Source of the DNA: Bacillota bacterium
Lineage (GTDB): Bacteria; Bacillota; Clostridia; Christensenellales; SZUA-584
Length of the DNA: 22,252 nucleotides
Direction of reading: 5' to 3'
Assembly: GCA_023397655.1 (NCBI GenBank)
Contig: JAEWTW010000022.1
Coordinates: 1 to 22,252, forward strand
A model generated the notes under the pieces. It worked only from the letters and a program-made list of their open reading frames with translations, did not search any database and was not told where the DNA came from. The position numbers and the translations under genes are program-made. This document shows positions 21,440 to 22,252 of the stretch, in pieces (the first letter of the stretch is position 1; each line of letters opens with the position of its first letter).

Positions 21440-21646
21440 ATGGCATTGCTGAAGTTTATCTGTGAAGACTGCAAAAATATATTCGAAGAGCTGACCTCGG
21501 CGGACAAGAAGCCGCCTTGCCCTAAGTGCGGGTCCCAAAACGTCTCGCGCCATTATCAGGGCAAGTGCTATTTTGGCGGCGGCACCGTTAAAGGCGGAGG
21601 AGGCTGCAGCGGCGGCAGCTGCAGCACCTGCAAGGGCTGCTCATAA
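21440..21646 (+). CDS. FmdB-type zinc-ribbon protein with Cys/Gly-rich tail
   Basis: The 68-aa protein starts MALLKFICEDCKNIFEEL and has a second knuckle CPKCGSQNV, giving a CxxC...CxxC zinc ribbon (residues about 8-35) as in FmdB-family regulators. After YQGKCYF the tail is glycine- and cysteine-rich (GGGGCSGGSCSTCKGCS, five Cys in the last 17 residues counting from the first), which could bind a further metal ion. No function is known for most members. ATG 21440 has GGGAG about 9 nt upstream. It is 21 nt after corA and 10 nt before radC, so all three may be co-transcribed. Confidence 0.85.
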   Translation: MALLKFICEDCKNIFEELTSADKKPPCPKCGSQNVSRHYQGKCYFGGGTVKGGGGCSGGSCSTCKGCS

Positions 21647-21656
21647 AGGAGCCGCA

Positions 21657-22252
21657 ATGCACGAAGGACACCGGGAACGGCTGACAAAGCGATTTGCGCA
21701 ACAGGGCTTCGAGGGCTTTGAGGACCACGAGCTGCTTGAGTTCCTGTTGTTTTATGCCTTGCCGCGGGTAGACACCAACCCCATCGCTCACCGGCTGATC
21801 GAGCGTTTCGGCAGCCTTGCGGGTGTGCTGGAGGCGGATGCCAAAGACCTCACGCAGGTCAGCGGCATGGGTCCCAAAGCCGCGGCGTTCCTCGCGATGT
21901 TCCCCGAAGCCTTCCGCGCTTACGAGCGCAGCAAGCTGGGGCCAAAGCCGCTCATCCGGTCCGTTAAGGACGCATGCGCCTACGCGCGCTCGCTGCTGTT
22001 CGGGAAGCCGGTGGAGCAGATATACGTGGTCTGGCTGAACACGCAGAACCGCGTAATCCACTGTGAGCGTTTGTCCGAGGGCAGCGTGTCCGAATCGCCG
22101 GTATACGTCAGCCGTGTGGCGGCGGCAGCGCTGCGGCACAACGCCGTCAAGGGTATACTCGCGCACAATCATCCGGGCGGCAGCGTGAAGCCCTCCCCGG
22201 CGGACATCCGGGCCACGCAGGACATACTGCGCGCGCTGTCCGTGCTGGGCAT
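21657..22252 (+). CDS. radC: RadC-family JAB-domain protein, cut by window edge
   Basis: 198 codons are visible, so most of the usual 220-230 aa is present. The N-terminus (MHEGHRERLTKRF, then GFEDHELLEFLLFYALPRVDTNPIAHRLIERFG) and a helix-hairpin-helix-like segment (LTQVSGMGPKAAAFLAM) lead into the JAB metalloprotease-like domain with GILAHNHPGGSVKPSPADI (HxH...D metal site) near residue 170. Members were once linked to DNA repair, but the biochemical role is unsettled. ATG 21657 has AAAGGAG 5 nt upstream, overlapping the previous stop. Confidence 0.92.
   Translation, partial: MHEGHRERLTKRFAQQGFEGFEDHELLEFLLFYALPRVDTNPIAHRLIERFGSLAGVLEADAKDLTQVSGMGPKAAAFLAMFPEAFRAYERSKLGPKPLIRSVKDACAYARSLLFGKPVEQIYVVWLNTQNRVIHCERLSEGSVSESPVYVSRVAAAALRHNAVKGILAHNHPGGSVKPSPADIRATQDILRALSVLG

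Overview
This 22 kb window looks like chromosomal DNA from a low-GC-lineage Gram-positive (Firmicutes/Clostridia-type) bacterium with a moderately high GC content. Evidence: strong AGGAGG-type ribosome binding sites, several TTG starts, sigma-A-type promoters, a SAM-I (S-box) riboswitch in front of metK, intrinsic terminators, a nadABC operon, an Atg22/UMF1-type transporter and a Pro/Thr-tailed lipoprotein. An uncultured gut-type Clostridia genome is my best guess; this is inference from gene content only.

Layout. 1-884 (minus): N-terminal part of a RecD2-type helicase, cut by the window edge. 1008-4125 (minus): two adjacent paralogous membrane proteins of identical length (514 aa) under one promoter and one terminator. 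4283-6291 (minus): an MscS-type channel, the fossil C-terminus of a lost gene copy, and a 221-aa membrane protein with a long leader. 6721-8528 (minus): metK behind a complete SAM-I riboswitch, then a COG2426-type small membrane protein. 8749-9267 (minus): a lipoprotein. 9392-11840 (plus): a tightly overlapped operon of a QueG-like Fe-S protein, ispE and rsmG. 12109-13239 (minus): a YghO-like GNAT-fold protein. 13495-15261 (plus): a UMF1-family transporter plus a small conserved protein. 15426-18760 (plus): nadA-nadB-nadC, the complete aspartate-to-NaMN branch. 18761-19119: a cluster of palindromic repeats. 19120-19796: two visibly AT-rich convergent accessory genes. 19797-20485: a gene-poor stretch holding a probable unrecognised structured RNA on the minus strand and a complex corA leader on the plus strand. 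20486-22252 (plus): corA, an FmdB-type zinc ribbon and most of radC.

Most interesting. (a) A roughly 255-nt GC-rich RNA on the minus strand at about 19898-20152, driven by a perfect TTGACA-17-TATAAT promoter, ending in a 12-bp intrinsic terminator, and not matching any RNA I recognise. (b) A corA leader with a 21-codon ORF and two mutually exclusive hairpins, one of which masks the corA ribosome binding site: the architecture of translational attenuation. (c) Tandem duplication in two neighbouring loci, one intact (1008-4125) and one decayed to a tail (5506-5590). (d) A REP-like element found directly downstream of three different genes, always in the same orientation relative to the gene. 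(e) A start-stop ATG-TGA in front of nadB, and a possibly leaderless QueG-like gene.

The genes are mostly housekeeping (SAM, isoprenoid, NAD and rRNA modification) with transport and envelope proteins; only 18900-20180 looks accessory.
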